Positions 26,099 through 37,490 of a DNA stretch of 64,000 nucleotides are shown in pieces. Made by a program: the position numbers and the translations under genes. Below the pieces are notes generated by a model. That model was not told the origin of the DNA, did no database searches, and saw only the letters and a program-made list of their open reading frames with translations. The stretch is from Eulemur rufifrons (taxonomy: Eukaryota > Chordata > Mammalia > Primates > Lemuridae). The stretch is taken from assembly GCF_041146395.1 (NCBI RefSeq), contig NC_090997.1:37427501-37491500 (forward strand), in the 5' to 3' direction. Each line of letters begins with the position of its first letter. Positions within the stretch are counted from its first letter, which is position 1.

Positions 26099-26311
26099 TT
26101 ACTTTCTTATATCATGTGTGTGTTCACCAGAGGAGCGCTTTTCATTTCCTTCAGAACTTTTTGCATTTACAACTTGGCTAACTGTCTGGTACAGGAGCCC
26201 TAGCTTTCCACCTATCTCAGCTTTCAACATACTTTCCTCACTAAACTTAATCATGTCTAGCTTTTGATTTAAAGTGAGAGATGTGCAACTTTTTCTTTCA
26301 CATGAACACAC
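26099..26311 (-). pseudogene. Tigger1 transposase N-terminal HTH fragment
   Basis: This 70-codon frame encodes the CENP-B/pogo-like DNA-binding helix-turn-helix ('[20 protein letters not shown]', '[13 protein letters not shown]'). The frame ends soon after in a frameshift. It lies at the expected 5' end of the minus-strand transposon. Confidence 0.88.
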
Positions 26312-26705
26312 TTAGAGGCCATTGTAGGGCAATTAATTGGCCTAATTTCAATATTGTTGTATCTTAGGGAACAGGGAGGCCTTGAAGCATGGCTGGTTGG
26401 TGGAGCAGTCAGAATACATACAACATTTATTAACAAAGTTCACTATTATGGGTGTAGTTCGTTGTAACACCAAAGATTACTAATCACAGATCACCATAAC
26501 AGATATAATAATGATAATGAAAAAAGTTTGAAATATTGCAAGAGTTACTAAGATACGACACAGAGATGCCAAGGGAGCACATGGTGTTGGAAAAATAGTG
26601 CTGATAGACTTGCTTGACACAGGGTTGTCATAAACTCCCAATCTGTAAAAAACACAGAACTGGGAAGTGCAGTAAAGCAAAGCACAGCAAACTGAGGTAT
26701 ATTTG

Positions 26706-28635
26706 TATTCTTTCAAAAAAAAAAAAAACACTGTTCCCATGTTTTGTTAAATAAGCACAGAAAATTAAGCTTTTAACATGACTTTTTTGTTACCTCCATT
26801 ATAAACCTTACAAATTGAAGTTTCTTGATTTCTATTTTACTTAGTGCTAATTATTGTCTCAAGTATTATTTAAAATTCATATATTCTTATTAACTATATC
26901 AAATATAACCAATAGTTGTGGTAGTTTGGAAGTATTAAAGCATTATCACTTATAGGATATTAGATATCCTTTCAACAGCCCTGAAATGAAGGCAGAGTAA
27001 ATGTTAATTAAATATTAATTATTAATGGTAAATATTAATCATATTTTAAGAAACAAGTTTATATAAATAAGTGCACACTCAAAATCATGTTTTTCTCAGA
27101 ACCAATATTCTGACAGCATAGTGCCTCACTAAACCATGCTTCTTCATGTTTGTTATGATACAATATTTTATTTGACTTTGGAATTTCCAAATCCAGTCCC
27201 ACTTTGATACTCATAATTTATTGTTCATCTAATTTACATTTTTGTTTCAAATATAGTACTGTGTATTCACCCACTATTATTGTGAAATTATATAATTATA
27301 GGTAAGAAATTTTCTTATATCATTAAAGGTTAAAAAATTAATTTTTAAGAATATACATGTATTAATAATGAGTTTATAATTTTACTTCTATTTTGTCAAA
27401 AAAGTGCATGAATTTATATTTACTCCATAAAGTTTTTTCTATGTATTAGAATGTATGCCATGCCTCTTAAATGCCAACACTAAAATAATCTACACTTGAA
27501 AATCAAGAAAAGAGGAGGCAAACATTAACTAATTGGCCATTCCTTCAGTCTTTCCATGCTGTATTTCAGAACACTCCCACACCTCTCACCATAGCCTCAG
27601 GATATTCCAGGACTCTTGTACTGAGAGTTATTGCTTCTTTCTTTAGAAAGCTGCCAGATTAGGGACTTCCCTTGGGCTCATTTTATCTTCTCAAACAAAC
27701 ACATATAGTATTTAAAAAAAAAAATGATGAGATGAGAAGTAGTGGAAAGAAAAGATGATGACTTCAGCAGAAAGGAAAAGTAGTTCACCCCTTCTCAGGC
27801 AAAATCAGTGAGGGTTTAGGGTGACCATAAAGACATCCTAGCATCACAGGCAGCCAAACTGTAAGCACATAGTGAGTGATTCCAAGATGGGTCCCAGAAG
27901 AACAATTCCATTTATTGCATGAGAACTTTAGGGAAGAAAAATATCTAGAAAGTCTGTTCAGGAAGTTCTCCCACATCTTCAGCCTCTGTAAACTAGTTTC
28001 TAGATACAAAATACTTATATATTCAAAATTTGACATCATGGAAGGAGTGGACTTGCCAAGTACATAAAGAATACATGAACTAATATTGTTTGACTTTAAT
28101 TAAGTGTATTTAATATAATTCTGGCAATAAGTCAATAATTCCTGTCCATTGTCTCAGCTATTTCCAACAGTGCTGAAAAAAGTGGAATATGCCAACACAG
28201 CCATATTCTATGAGCTGATTACTCAGAAAATAGTTCCAAATAACAAATACAAATTGCACAAATGCTATCTATAAAACTGTTTATCTGCATGTTGGAAAGA
28301 AATCTGTTATGTAGCTAAGAAGTATCAGGCATGGTGCCTGATAGTAAGTGTATGCCTGACCTCAAGAAGTTGGCTAGTGAAAAAAGAAGAATTATAAATT
28401 AAACACCGCATTGGGATAAGTCATGAACATGGGTGACACTCACTGCTAGGGAAGTTGGACAGACCACTCTTTTATGATAGGAACATGAGAGTCATCCTAG
28501 TGGAAGTGGCCTTGAGCTGAAATGTTGAAGGTTAAATAAAAGTCAGTTTGATTCCAAATTGGTTGGAAGAAAGCAAGGTAGAAAGCTGTTAGGATCTGTT
28601 TAGTGAGCACAACAGAAAGTCAACTAGCATAAAAA
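26706..28635. other. Unassigned AT-rich 1.9 kb
   Basis: No gene recognised. The part near 26990-27060 is rich in TTAATTA-like repeats. 28310-28450 may hold an old L2 fragment, but the match is too weak to call. The overlapping frames at 27785-28039 (-) and 27876-28067 (+) show no domain. Confidence 0.45.
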
Positions 28636-28639
28636 GCAC

Positions 28640-29045
28640 AGAACTAGCATGACTTAAAACAATGCATTTTGTTTTGTTTTTACATAATAAACTCTCAGGT
28701 AGGAAGCTTGAGGCTGGTGCAGCTGCTCAAGGAATCGATGAAGGATGCAGGCTCCTTTCAGCTTCCTGCTCCACTAATCTTAGTGGGTAGCTCTTGTTCT
28801 CTTGGGCACAATATGGCTGTTCTACCTCCAGACATTATGTTCCATTTTAGGCAGAAAAAAGGGGACAAAGGTAAAGGGGAAAGGAATATGCCTATCCATC
28901 TGTCTGTTTTTATTAGCATAATAGCTTTTCTAGAATTCTTACCCTGTAGACTTTGTCTATTTTATCATAGGTGAAAACTTGACCACATGGCCACCTTAAA
29001 AGGCAAGGGAATCTAGAGAGGTGAGTATTTCTGTAATAACTTGGC
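28640..29045 (+). repeat. Old interspersed repeat, family not named
   Basis: 'ctcttgttctcttgggcaca', 'aatatggctgttctacctcc' and 'accacatggccaccttaaaa' resemble a widespread mammalian repeat I remember but cannot assign. The 101-codon + frame at 28669-28974 lies in it and lacks a domain. Confidence 0.4.
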
Positions 29046-29059
29046 ACCTTACCTCCCCA

Positions 29060-30164
29060 AATAAAAATGAGGTTGTACTAATGAAAAGGAGAAAATCGAT
29101 ATTATACTGGAAACTACCACCAGGATTGCCATTTCTGAGAAGACAGAATGGATTATTTTTCCCTATTCCTCCTATCAAGTGCAACTAAAAACCTTGGGCA
29201 GTATATAAAACAAAACATAAGAAGGTTATAAAAGGTGAAGAGAAGAAGACAGACTTGGTAGGTACCTTAGGACTTGAGAACAATATGGAGGTGAGTCTTC
29301 TGGGTTTGATATTTGCCTCACATATCACAAACTTGAGCTGAAGAAACTTGCAACCTAGATATGTCAATAAGTCAACAAGTGCAAACAATTAACAAACAAA
29401 AAAAATGCCACCACATAAACTTTTAGTCAAATGACCAGGAAAGGACTAGCCCAGTGAGAGAAAATTTTTAAATGATACACACTCTATTTCAGCTAACCGC
29501 CATAGAAAAAACTGTGACCCCACCCACATACCAGCAAAGGCTAAGTGGGAAGTCAAGATTTCCAACCTAGTAAAGCTATGAAGAGATACTACAAATTCAC
29601 TACTGGGTGATATAAAGAAGGCCAAGAAGGGAGCTGGAACTTTTGTCCCTGTCCTGTAACCCTCTCACACCAACATCAATGGAAAGCCTGAATTTGCAAG
29701 ATCATCTCACACTACTCTCTGCTGGATTAGTGTCAAAGCAGGCCTAGTAGAAAGTAATGACTTGCAACAGCACCCAGAGTTAACGAGACCTCCACCACAG
29801 TGTCAAAAGAAACCACGAGACCTCCACCACAGTGTCAAAAGAAACCACGAGACCTCCACCACAGTGTCAAAAGAAACCACTTGTTAAGCGAGAAATCCCA
29901 TTTCCACCTGGAAATAAGGAGGAGCACCTTCTTATTCTTGGATGTCAATTGAGGACAGTAGGAACCAAGACTTCTATCTCTACCTGCTAGTAATGGGACA
30001 GTGCCCCCTTCTCCTGCTCTGGTGGTATCAGAGAAAGCTAAAACAAAAGTTTTAAACAAAATGAAGTGTCTTATAAAATTGTCCAGAGTTCAATAAAATA
30101 AATTACTCATCATACCAAGATCCAGGGAGATCTTAAACTGAATTTTAAAAAGACAACCAGATAC
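29060..30164 (+). mobile_element. L1M 5' region with three 32-bp repeats
   Basis: Sense L1M 5'UTR blocks: 'gaccaggaaaggactagccc' (29432), a 'cagcaacagcacccagagtt'-like block (29765), 'agtaggaaccaagacttcta' (29949) and 'aaaacaaaagttttaaacaa' (30040). Just after, near 30165, the sequence jumps to the ORF2 3' half, so most of ORF1 and the first part of ORF2 are deleted. Confidence 0.75.
29785..29880. repeat. Three perfect 32-bp tandem repeats
   Basis: The unit begins gagacctccaccacagtgtc and ends aaaagaaaccac. Three identical copies occupy 29785-29880 (96 bp). A similar single phrase exists in the L1M 5'UTR, so the extra copies look like a later local duplication inside this copy. Confidence 0.97.
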
Positions 30165-30649
30165 CAGTACCACTGCCAAGAACATACAACAGGGAAAAGG
30201 CAGCCTTCTCAATAAATGGTTCTGGGAGCACTGGATATTCATATGCAGAAGAATGAAATTGGACCCTTATTTTATACCGTATACAAAATCAACTAAAAAT
30301 GGACTAAAGACTGAAATGTAAGACCTGAAACTGTAAAACTACTGAAAGAAAACAGAGGGGGAAATCTCTGTGACATTGCTCTTGGCAATGACTTTTTGGA
30401 TATGACCCCAAAAGCACAGGCAACAAAATCAAAAATAGACAAATGGGATTACATCAAATTAAAAAGCTTCTGCACAGCACGAGAAACAATCAACAGAATG
30501 AAGAAACAATGTATGTAATGGGAGATAATGTTTGTAAAACATACATCTGACAAGAAATTAATATAAAAATATATTAAAAATCTCAAACAACCAAATAAGA
30601 AACATAATTTAAAAATGGGCAAAGAACCTGAATAGACATTTCCCAAAAG

Positions 30650-31003
30650 TAGGGTGACTATGGTTAACAACAATTTATTATAAATTTCCAAATAGCTGAA
30701 AGAGAGGATTCAAAATATTAACAAAACTAAGAAATAATAAATGTCTGAGCTGATATATACCCTAATTACCCTGATTTGATCATTACACTTGGTAAGCATG
30801 TATCAAAATATCACTTGTGTCCCATAAATATGTACAATTATTATGTATCATTTAAAAACACGGAAATTAACAAGAAATAAAGGTGCATAGCTATAAATAC
30901 AAACACCACTAGTCATTCAGGCTGCAGAGACCATGCTCTTGACCACTGTAATTCTTGCTCCCTTTTTCCCAAAGAAGAAAAAACAAAGTTCATTTCAAAA
31001 AAA
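30650..31003 (+). mobile_element. L1 3' tail inserted in L1, extra 3' sequence
   Basis: Where the host ORF2 sequence breaks off ('cctgaatagacatttcccaa' ending near 30649), an L1 3'UTR block starts ('tagggtgactatggttaaca'). It continues to a tail near 30870 and is followed by about 120 bp of non-L1-looking sequence (about 30880-30990) before the host resumes at 31003. The flanks 'catttcccaaaag' and 'catttcaaaaaaag' look like a diverged target duplication. The extra sequence may be a 3' transduction. Confidence 0.6.
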
Positions 31004-31387
31004 GAATCCACACAAATAGCCAACAGGTGTGTGAAAAAATGTTCAACATTACTAATCATCAGGGAAATGTAAATTAAAACAACAGTAAAATATCACTTCA
31101 CATCTGTTAGAATGGGCTACAACTATGTGGAGAAAAGGGAATCCTAGTACACTGTTGGTAGGAATGCACATTAGGATAGTCATTATGAAAATTAGTATAA
31201 AGGTTCCTCAAAAAACTAAAAATAGAACTACCATATGTTCCAGCAATCTCACTGTTGAGTATATATCCAAAGAAAATGAAATAAGTATGTTGAAATGATG
31301 TCTTCACTCCTATATTCATTGCAGCATTATGCATAATAACCAAAACATGGAATCAACCTAAGTGTCCATCAATCAATGGATAAATGG

Positions 31388-32163
31388 TGCTAAGGCCTGA
31401 ATGTTGGTGTCATTTCAAACTTTAGTTTCACCCAGGCATGCAACTCCAGGCTGGGAGAGCAACAACTATGGAACTCCACTCTCTGAGAGCTGGGGCTTGG
31501 GCTGCAACCAGCAAAGCTGTGGTGGCAGGGCCACTGTGCTGTGCCTCTCCCACCATTGTAATTTGGAAGCACATAACTTGTTTGATTTCACAGGCTCACA
31601 GCTAGAAAGGAATTTGCCTCAGGGTAAATCATACCTTGAATCTGACCCACATCTGACTTAGATTATGTTTGGACAAGACTCTGGACTTTAGACTTTTGAG
31701 TTAATGCTGGAACAAGTTAAGAGTTTGGGGGCCACTGGAATGCATGAAATGAATGTGCTTTGCATGTGACAAGAACATGGATTTGAGGAGGCCAGGGGAG
31801 GAGTGCTATGGTCTGAATGTTGATGTCTCCTCAAAATTCATATGTTATAACCTAATACCCAATGTAATAGTTTTAAGAGGTGGGGCCTTTAAGGAAGTGA
31901 TTAAGTTGTGAGAGTTTTGCACTCATTAATGGAATTAGTTTCCTTATAGAAAAGGTCAAAGGAAGCTTGCTTGGCCTTCTACCATGTGAGGACACACCAA
32001 CAAGGCACCATCTATGAGGAAAAGAACCTCACTAGACACCAGATCTATTGGTGACTTAATCTTAGATTTCACAGCCTTTAGAACTGTAAGCAATAGATTT
32101 GGGTTGTTTATAAATTACCTAGTACAAGGTGTTTTATTATAGCAGCTTGAATGGACTAAGACA
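31388..32163 (+). mobile_element. Internally deleted MaLR retroelement
   Basis: The element begins TG (tgctaaggcctgaatgttgg) and ends CA ('ctaagaca'), the normal LTR ends. It is flanked by an exact 5-bp duplication, aatgg, at 31383-31387 and 32164-32168. The first 25-30 bp repeat the start of the LTR found at 31804 (tgctatggtctgaatgttga). Between them lies sequence I recognise as the 3' part of a MaLR internal region ('gggctgcaaccagcaaagct'). The complete right LTR runs 31804-32163. So a short stub of the left LTR is fused to the internal 3' end. Open frames at 31390-31661 lie in this region and encode no recognisable retroviral protein. Confidence 0.8.
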
Positions 32164-32774
32164 AATGGATAAACAAAATGTGGCATATACATATAAGGAA
32201 ATATTGTTCAGCTCCCAAAAATAAAATCCTGTCAAATTTTATTGTTTGCAACAACATGGATGAACCTGAAGGACATTATGCTATGTGAAAAAAGCCAGGT
32301 GCAGAAAAACAATACTGAATAATCTTATATATAAAATCTAAGAAAATGGAATTCATAGAAGCAGAGAATAGAATGGTGGTTACCAACAGCAGAAGTGTGT
32401 GGGGTTGGGGGAAATGGAAAGATATTGGTCAAAGAATACAAAAATTCAATTAGATATGAGGAATAAGTTCAAGAGATCTATTATACAGCATAGTATCTAT
32501 AGTTAATAACAATGTATAGGTACACTTAAAAATTGCTAAGAAAGTAGATTTTAAGTGTTCTCACCACAAAAAAAAAATGATAAGTATATGAGGTAATGCA
32601 TCTATTAATTGTCTGGATTTAGCCATTACATAATGTATACATATAGCAAAACATTATATGTTGTATATGTATAAATATATATGTATATACATAAATGTTA
32701 TATATGTATAAATATATAAAATTTTTTATCTCAATTTAAAAAATAAATAAATACTTTTGTAATGAAAATAAATT

Positions 32775-33700
32775 TTAAAATAAAAAAGCGAGTTCCAAGA
32801 TGGCAAAGATGTTAGAATTTTCTGACAGATTTTGAAACAGCTATAATAAAAATGATTAAATGTGCAATTACAAACATACTTGAAATAAATTTAAAAAATA
32901 TATACAACCTCCTCAAAAAAAGATATAAAAAAGAAACAAATTGAAATGTTGGAACTGGATGCACAATAATTGAAATAAATAGTTTAGTAAATGAACTCAA
33001 AAGCACAAATTAAAAGATAGAGATTAGAAGAGTATATTTTTTAAAATGACCAAACTATATGTTGACTAAAAGAAATTCACTTCAAATACAATGATATAGG
33101 CAGGTTGAAAGTAAAAGAATGGAAAAAGCGAGATCATGTAAACAGGGATCAGAGGAAAACAGAAGTGGTTATATTAATATAAGATAAAATGGACTTTGGA
33201 AAAAAGAACATTTACCAGAGACAGAAAGGGGCATTATATAATGATAAAATGGTCAGTCCGACAAGAAGACATACCAATCCTAAATGTGTATGCACCAAAT
33301 AACAGAATTGCAAAATATATAAAGATGAAGCAAAAACTGATAGAACTGAAAGGAGAAAGAGACAAGTGTAGAATTATATTTAAAGACTTTAATACCTTTT
33401 CTCAACAACTGACAGAAAAACTAAACAGAAAATCAATGAGTATATAGGAAAACAACATCAGACAATAGATTTATAAAACCATCCACCCAACAACAGAAGA
33501 ATACACATTATTTTCAAATGTCCATGGAACATAAACCAAGGAAGATTATATAGGTCATAAAACAAACCTCCACAAATTTAAAAGAAAAAATATGTTTTTT
33601 GACCATGAAGGAATCACACTAGAAAGATAAGAAAATCTCTGGACATTTGGAAATGCTGGAATGCTGAAGAAAATATTACACAATTCCCATTTTGCTTTTA
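32775..33700 (+). mobile_element. L1M remnant: 5' start, ORF1 scrap, ORF2 endonuclease
   Basis: The start resembles an L1 5' end ('ttccaagatggcaaagatgt'). ORF1-like A-rich sequence follows, then ORF2 endonuclease-side blocks: 'taaatgtgtatgcaccaaat' (33280), 'agaatacacattattttcaa' (33499), and 'tataggtcataaaacaaac' (33550). The 83-codon + frame at 33196-33447 is a piece of ORF2 ('ILNVYAPNNRIAKYI', the endonuclease-side motif). It is broken and non-functional. Confidence 0.8.
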
Positions 33701-33833
33701 ACTTCTTAATCCAGAAGAATAATCTCCACACTAGAAAATTAGAACAACTACCAACATTAACAAACTGAATCTCAGGATGCATTAGAAGAGAACAAGAAAT
33801 ATCTAGTAGGTCCTTAATGGTGTAAGAGTATAA

Positions 33834-33876
33834 TTGATAGATGGATAGATGCATGGATGGATGATTGGATGGATGG
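33834..33876. repeat. (GATG)n/(GATA)n microsatellite
   Basis: Run of GATA and GATG tetramers with a few interruptions. Confidence 0.9.
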
Positions 33877-33879
33877 CTT

Positions 33880-34868
33880 TTACTCTTCACATTGCACCAC
33901 TACCTTGCACTTATATGTCTTCTTTTCACAGTTGATTATGAATTCTCTGGAGAAAGACCTATGAGGAGACATCTTCTCTTTCTTCTTTGTACCAGGGCCT
34001 TAAACATAATGATCACTCAAAAATTATAATTGAGCTTAATGATTAATTAATTAACTGATAATTTGAATGAATTAGTTTATAGATATAGAGAATTCATTTG
34101 TGAATTAACCATGAAGCACTGCCATAAATGTTTCATAATTTACTTTACTCTCAACTAACCTCTTTTCATAAAGGACACACATGTGAAATAAGTGGAAAAT
34201 AAAGCAAAGGAAAAGATGTCAATAAATGTACCAAGCACAGGCATTTGTAATTAAACTTTATTTTTCCAACAGCCTGGTCACACATGCAAAAATATGGTCA
34301 GTCAACCATGTTTTATCATTTAACAAAAGGATACCACTAACTTCAGACAATATGAATAAATCAAATGATATAACTGCCAAATAAAAGTGTATGATGATAA
34401 GAGGATATGATGATAGAAGCTACGGTTAGACAACAGGAAGTGATAGTCTCAGTATGCTCTGCTGGTCAGAGCATATGTGGAACATGGTGACTTTTTTTGG
34501 TGCTTCATTTAAAGATATAAATTAATAAACTGCATTGTAAAAGGTATTGAACTATATCATTTAAGCAATGATGAGAACTATATCATTTAAGCAATGAGAG
34601 AATTAGTGAGAAGAAGAGAAATCCATGGGAAAATATGCTAATTGTCTTTTAGCACTTGAAAGCCAGTCATATAAATAAGGGAGAAAGTTCTGTAAGAATT
34701 GAACTTGTAACGACACGCTCAGAAGACACCATTTGGTTCAATATGAGGAAGAGTTCCTACTGGCTGTAGCATCTCAGTAAGAGAACATGCTTCCCATGAG
34801 AAGTGATCACACCATCATAGAGGAGTTAATTAGGCCTTGGGAAAACATTAGCCAGCGGTATTAAAGAA
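33880..34868. other. Unassigned sequence
   Basis: No gene or named repeat recognised, apart from a 26-bp tandem duplication at 34549-34598. Confidence 0.45.
34549..34598. repeat. 26-bp tandem duplication
   Basis: The unit begins gaactatatcatttaagcaa and occurs at 34549-34574 and again at 34575-34598. The shared part is identical. Confidence 0.95.
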
Positions 34869-34869
34869 A

Positions 34870-34936
34870 AATTCCTAGAGAGATTGGGCAAGATGACTTC
34901 TGAAACCTGTTACAATTCTCAGATTCTGTAACTCTG
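34870..34936 (+). repeat. Possible MIR 3' scrap
   Basis: 'gggcaagatgacttctgaaa' followed by 'cctgttacaattctcagatt' and 'ctgtaa' resembles the end of a MIR ('gatgatctctaaggtccctt ... attctatgattct'). The match is short. Confidence 0.45.
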
Positions 34937-36625
34937 AGTCTCAGGCACAGATACTGGTGGATTTTCACCAATTCAACTGTATGATTTTACTGAATCCTAT
35001 TTGCCAGAATAATTTATATTTAGCCTAAATTGAGATTAAAATCTATAAATTTTCAATTGAATAAAATTAATTGGGACAGTTGAGATTCAAATCTATGGCC
35101 TAGGTTTCATAAAAATAGTGTTCTAAATAACTCAACCAATAAGCCTTATATTTAAGTGGGGCCATATTTATTATCCAATACTAATTGGCAACTAAGGCTC
35201 TAGTTTCAATGATAGTTGTCTATATAATTCCTGACAAGTCTGGCCTATTTGTACTTAGGAAGATATAATTTTCTTTGATAATGTTTTAGGAGTAAAAGTT
35301 TTTAAAGATTCATGGTTATTTATATAAAAGCAGTTTTTTTCTTAAATAGATACAGCAATGATATATAAATGAGTCAATTCAGAAGGTGAGTCTTTTCAAA
35401 TAATTCTTAGAAGACATATATGATAAATTATAAAAGACAAGTTCATTTTTGTGTGAATTATGCTTTATAGCAGAAAAATACTTGCCTTTATTTTAAAAAT
35501 TAAGAGTTTTGAGAAAAGTAATTACACCTATAATTATGGGTAACAATATGACTTGCACTGTTAAAAACAATGACAAAAATGTGAGTTTAGAACACTCAGG
35601 ACTCATTCTCTAATACCTGGCACCATATAGGGCAACTATAACTGCTATATAAATACTGGCAAAATGAATGACATGAAACCTCACACACATATTTTGTGAC
35701 GATGTAGCATAGAGTTCCAATTTTCACTCCATTAAATCTGATTTCCAAGTTTGACCTCTGGAATAACTGAGTTAAAAGACCAGGGCCTCTGGGTGAACAT
35801 TACTATTTATGCCTTGATAATAAAGAAATGTTAAATCATCTTTCATGATGCATAATGTGAAAAGAGACAATTGTGAAGACAAGTAGCTTTAGGAGTTATA
35901 GCTTTTCTTAACATTTTTAAGGGGAAACACTCAAGAAAAAGACTGAAGTAGGTGGCATTTAACTTCAAGAAAATCATGCTTCTTGACATTTTATTACTGA
36001 GGGACTCTGAAACTTGGATAACCACTCTCTGATAAAGGAGGTATGTTCCTTCATGAGGCCCTGGAGATAAATTCTCTATGTTCTCTTTAGATTTGTAATG
36101 CATTTTGTGAAGAGTGTAAGTAAAGCAATATTTTTCTCTTAAATCTTCAAAGTACAAGAAAGAAATATACCTAATGAGGTTCTTTTGGATGTATAAACAG
36201 ATTTTAGAAGAACTGTAAGAAATACATCAGAAAAGCAATATATGCTCACAAAATTGTTTTAAAAGAAAAGGTGTCTGGAAAAGCACGTGACTTCAGAATT
36301 TCTTCCATCTTCTTTCTTAAAGAAAATTGCTTCATGCATTACTGACACATTGATTAGGTAATGACAGAAAGAGACAAAAAGAAATGCCTTATTGCATTTG
36401 ATAAAAGTCACCGAAATAACTGAACTCAAAATAAGACACTTTAAAACTCAAGGCAATCTAGCTAGATGGGAAAGATCTAGACTGGAGGGGAAGAAATATG
36501 ATACTATTGTGTAATACTTACCACATGGGCAACTTTGAGAAAAGTAACTTCATAGCCCCATGACCAGAATTATTCAGATAGAAGTAATCATAATGATTGC
36601 TACTATTGAGTTTGTCATTGTTGTG
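34937..36625. other. Unassigned 1.7 kb
   Basis: No named repeat recognised. The 104-codon minus frame at 35843-36157 is the longest open frame I could not tie to a transposon. It has no domain, no signal peptide and no sequence feature I can use to support it, so I leave it uncalled. Confidence 0.45.
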
Positions 36626-36629
36626 TTGG

Positions 36630-36860
36630 GTGCTTCACCCAGCTTCCTTTTCTAGTTTTAGGAACTTAGGCACATTCCTTACCTCCAATCTTCAATTTTC
36701 TCACCTGAAGTAAGGTTAATGTTAGTTCTGTAGTCATGAAGAATAAATGCGATAAGATAACTTAGTACTAAACACAGTGTCTGGCATATAATAAGCATTT
36801 TATAAATGTTTCCTGGTTATTGTTAACTCCTCAATCCTACTCTAAAAGTAGGTATTATTT
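36630..36860 (+). repeat. MIR SINE, sense
   Basis: 'acttaggcacattccttacc', 'caattttctcacctgaagta', 'gaagaataaatgcgataaga' and 'acacagtgtctggcatataa', then 'taagcattttataaatgttt', follow the MIR sense sequence closely. It is one of the clearer MIRs here. Confidence 0.82.
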
Positions 36861-37457
36861 AAGGATGGAGATACAGTGAAATAATGGAACTGGGTTAGAA
36901 GCCAGAATCATCATACCCTTTTGTAAATTTTGTAAACTGGCTGACATGTTTTGTTTGGCAGACTATGTTTAGCCGAGAATGTTTTTATTTTCAGATTTTG
37001 AATTATTTCTCAGTGTATAAAAATAGATTGCACAAACTAAGTTTTGTCTCCAGCTTTCATTAAAAATGTGAAATATCTGGGAATACTAGTCTTGCCAACC
37101 CAAATGATAACCCTCAGGGTTAAGTCAAAACTACTTTTTATTAGATATTCTCAAGTATTCTATAGTTTCCATTTTACTAATATATCCTCAACAATGAGAA
37201 CAAAATAATTGCAATTTATCATGGTGTGTGCAAAATTGTGAACAACAGAATTATTTTTCTTGGATTTTTTTCCCACAAAGTTTACAAACCTGATGGTGCC
37301 CTCATTTTGTTTGAAATATACAGTTTCTCCTTTTGTTTGAATTACTCAGGTAAATGAAACAAATGTTATTTCCTAGTGTGTGTCATTTTTTTGTATGTCA
37401 TATTTTATTTCCTATCTCTGGGCCTATTTCCTCTGCAAATATAAAACAATAAATAAA

Positions 37458-37490
37458 CATACATGCATACATGTATACATGCATACATAT
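37458..37490. repeat. (CATA/CATG)n microsatellite
   Basis: Imperfect tetranucleotide run built from cata and catg units. Confidence 0.85.

Larger units (their letters stand above)
24605..26705 (-). mobile_element. Tigger1 DNA transposon, internally deleted
   Basis: Both ends resemble Tigger1 terminal repeats: 'taccttggagatattgtggg' near 24616 and 'gcacagcaaactgaggtata' near 26683 as the mirrored end. The element is about 2.1 kb; full Tigger1 is about 2.4 kb. On the minus strand it keeps three pieces of a pogo-type transposase. These are an N-terminal helix-turn-helix (26311-26099, '[17 protein letters not shown]'), a DDE-domain piece (25788-25582, 'LLLLSDNALGY') and the C-terminus (25274-24837, 'EMTTKDLEYHINSVD'). 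Frameshifts separate them. The first catalytic Asp region appears to be lost in a deletion near 25835. It cannot move on its own. Confidence 0.93.
30165..32765 (+). mobile_element. L1M/L1MA ORF2 3' half and 3'UTR, nested insertions
   Basis: ORF2 landmarks run from 'ccaagaacatacaacaggga' (30177) to 'aaatgggcaaagaacctgaa' (30614). They resume at 'atgttcaacattactaatca' (31040) and 'tgtccatcaatcaatggata' (31363), and after the MaLR at 'ggataaacaaaatgtggcat' (32167). The 3'UTR includes 'ggaattcatagaagcagaga' (32348) and an AT-rich tail. Two insertions split it: an L1 tail (30650-31003) and a MaLR element (31388-32163). No frame is intact. Confidence 0.88.

Noticed and set aside
26990..27060. TTAATTA-rich run as a regulatory element
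   Set aside because: The AT-rich simple pattern is enough to explain it, with no other supporting signal.
29785..29880. CRISPR-like direct repeats
   Set aside because: The units are directly adjacent with no spacers, and the surrounding DNA is a mammalian L1M. This is a minisatellite.
31390..31661. Two overlapping frames as genes or a retroviral protein
   Set aside because: They lie in the 3' internal part of a MaLR element and match no retroviral domain that I can see.
33196..33447. 83-codon frame as a gene
   Set aside because: It is a fragment of L1 ORF2 (endonuclease side) with stops on both sides.
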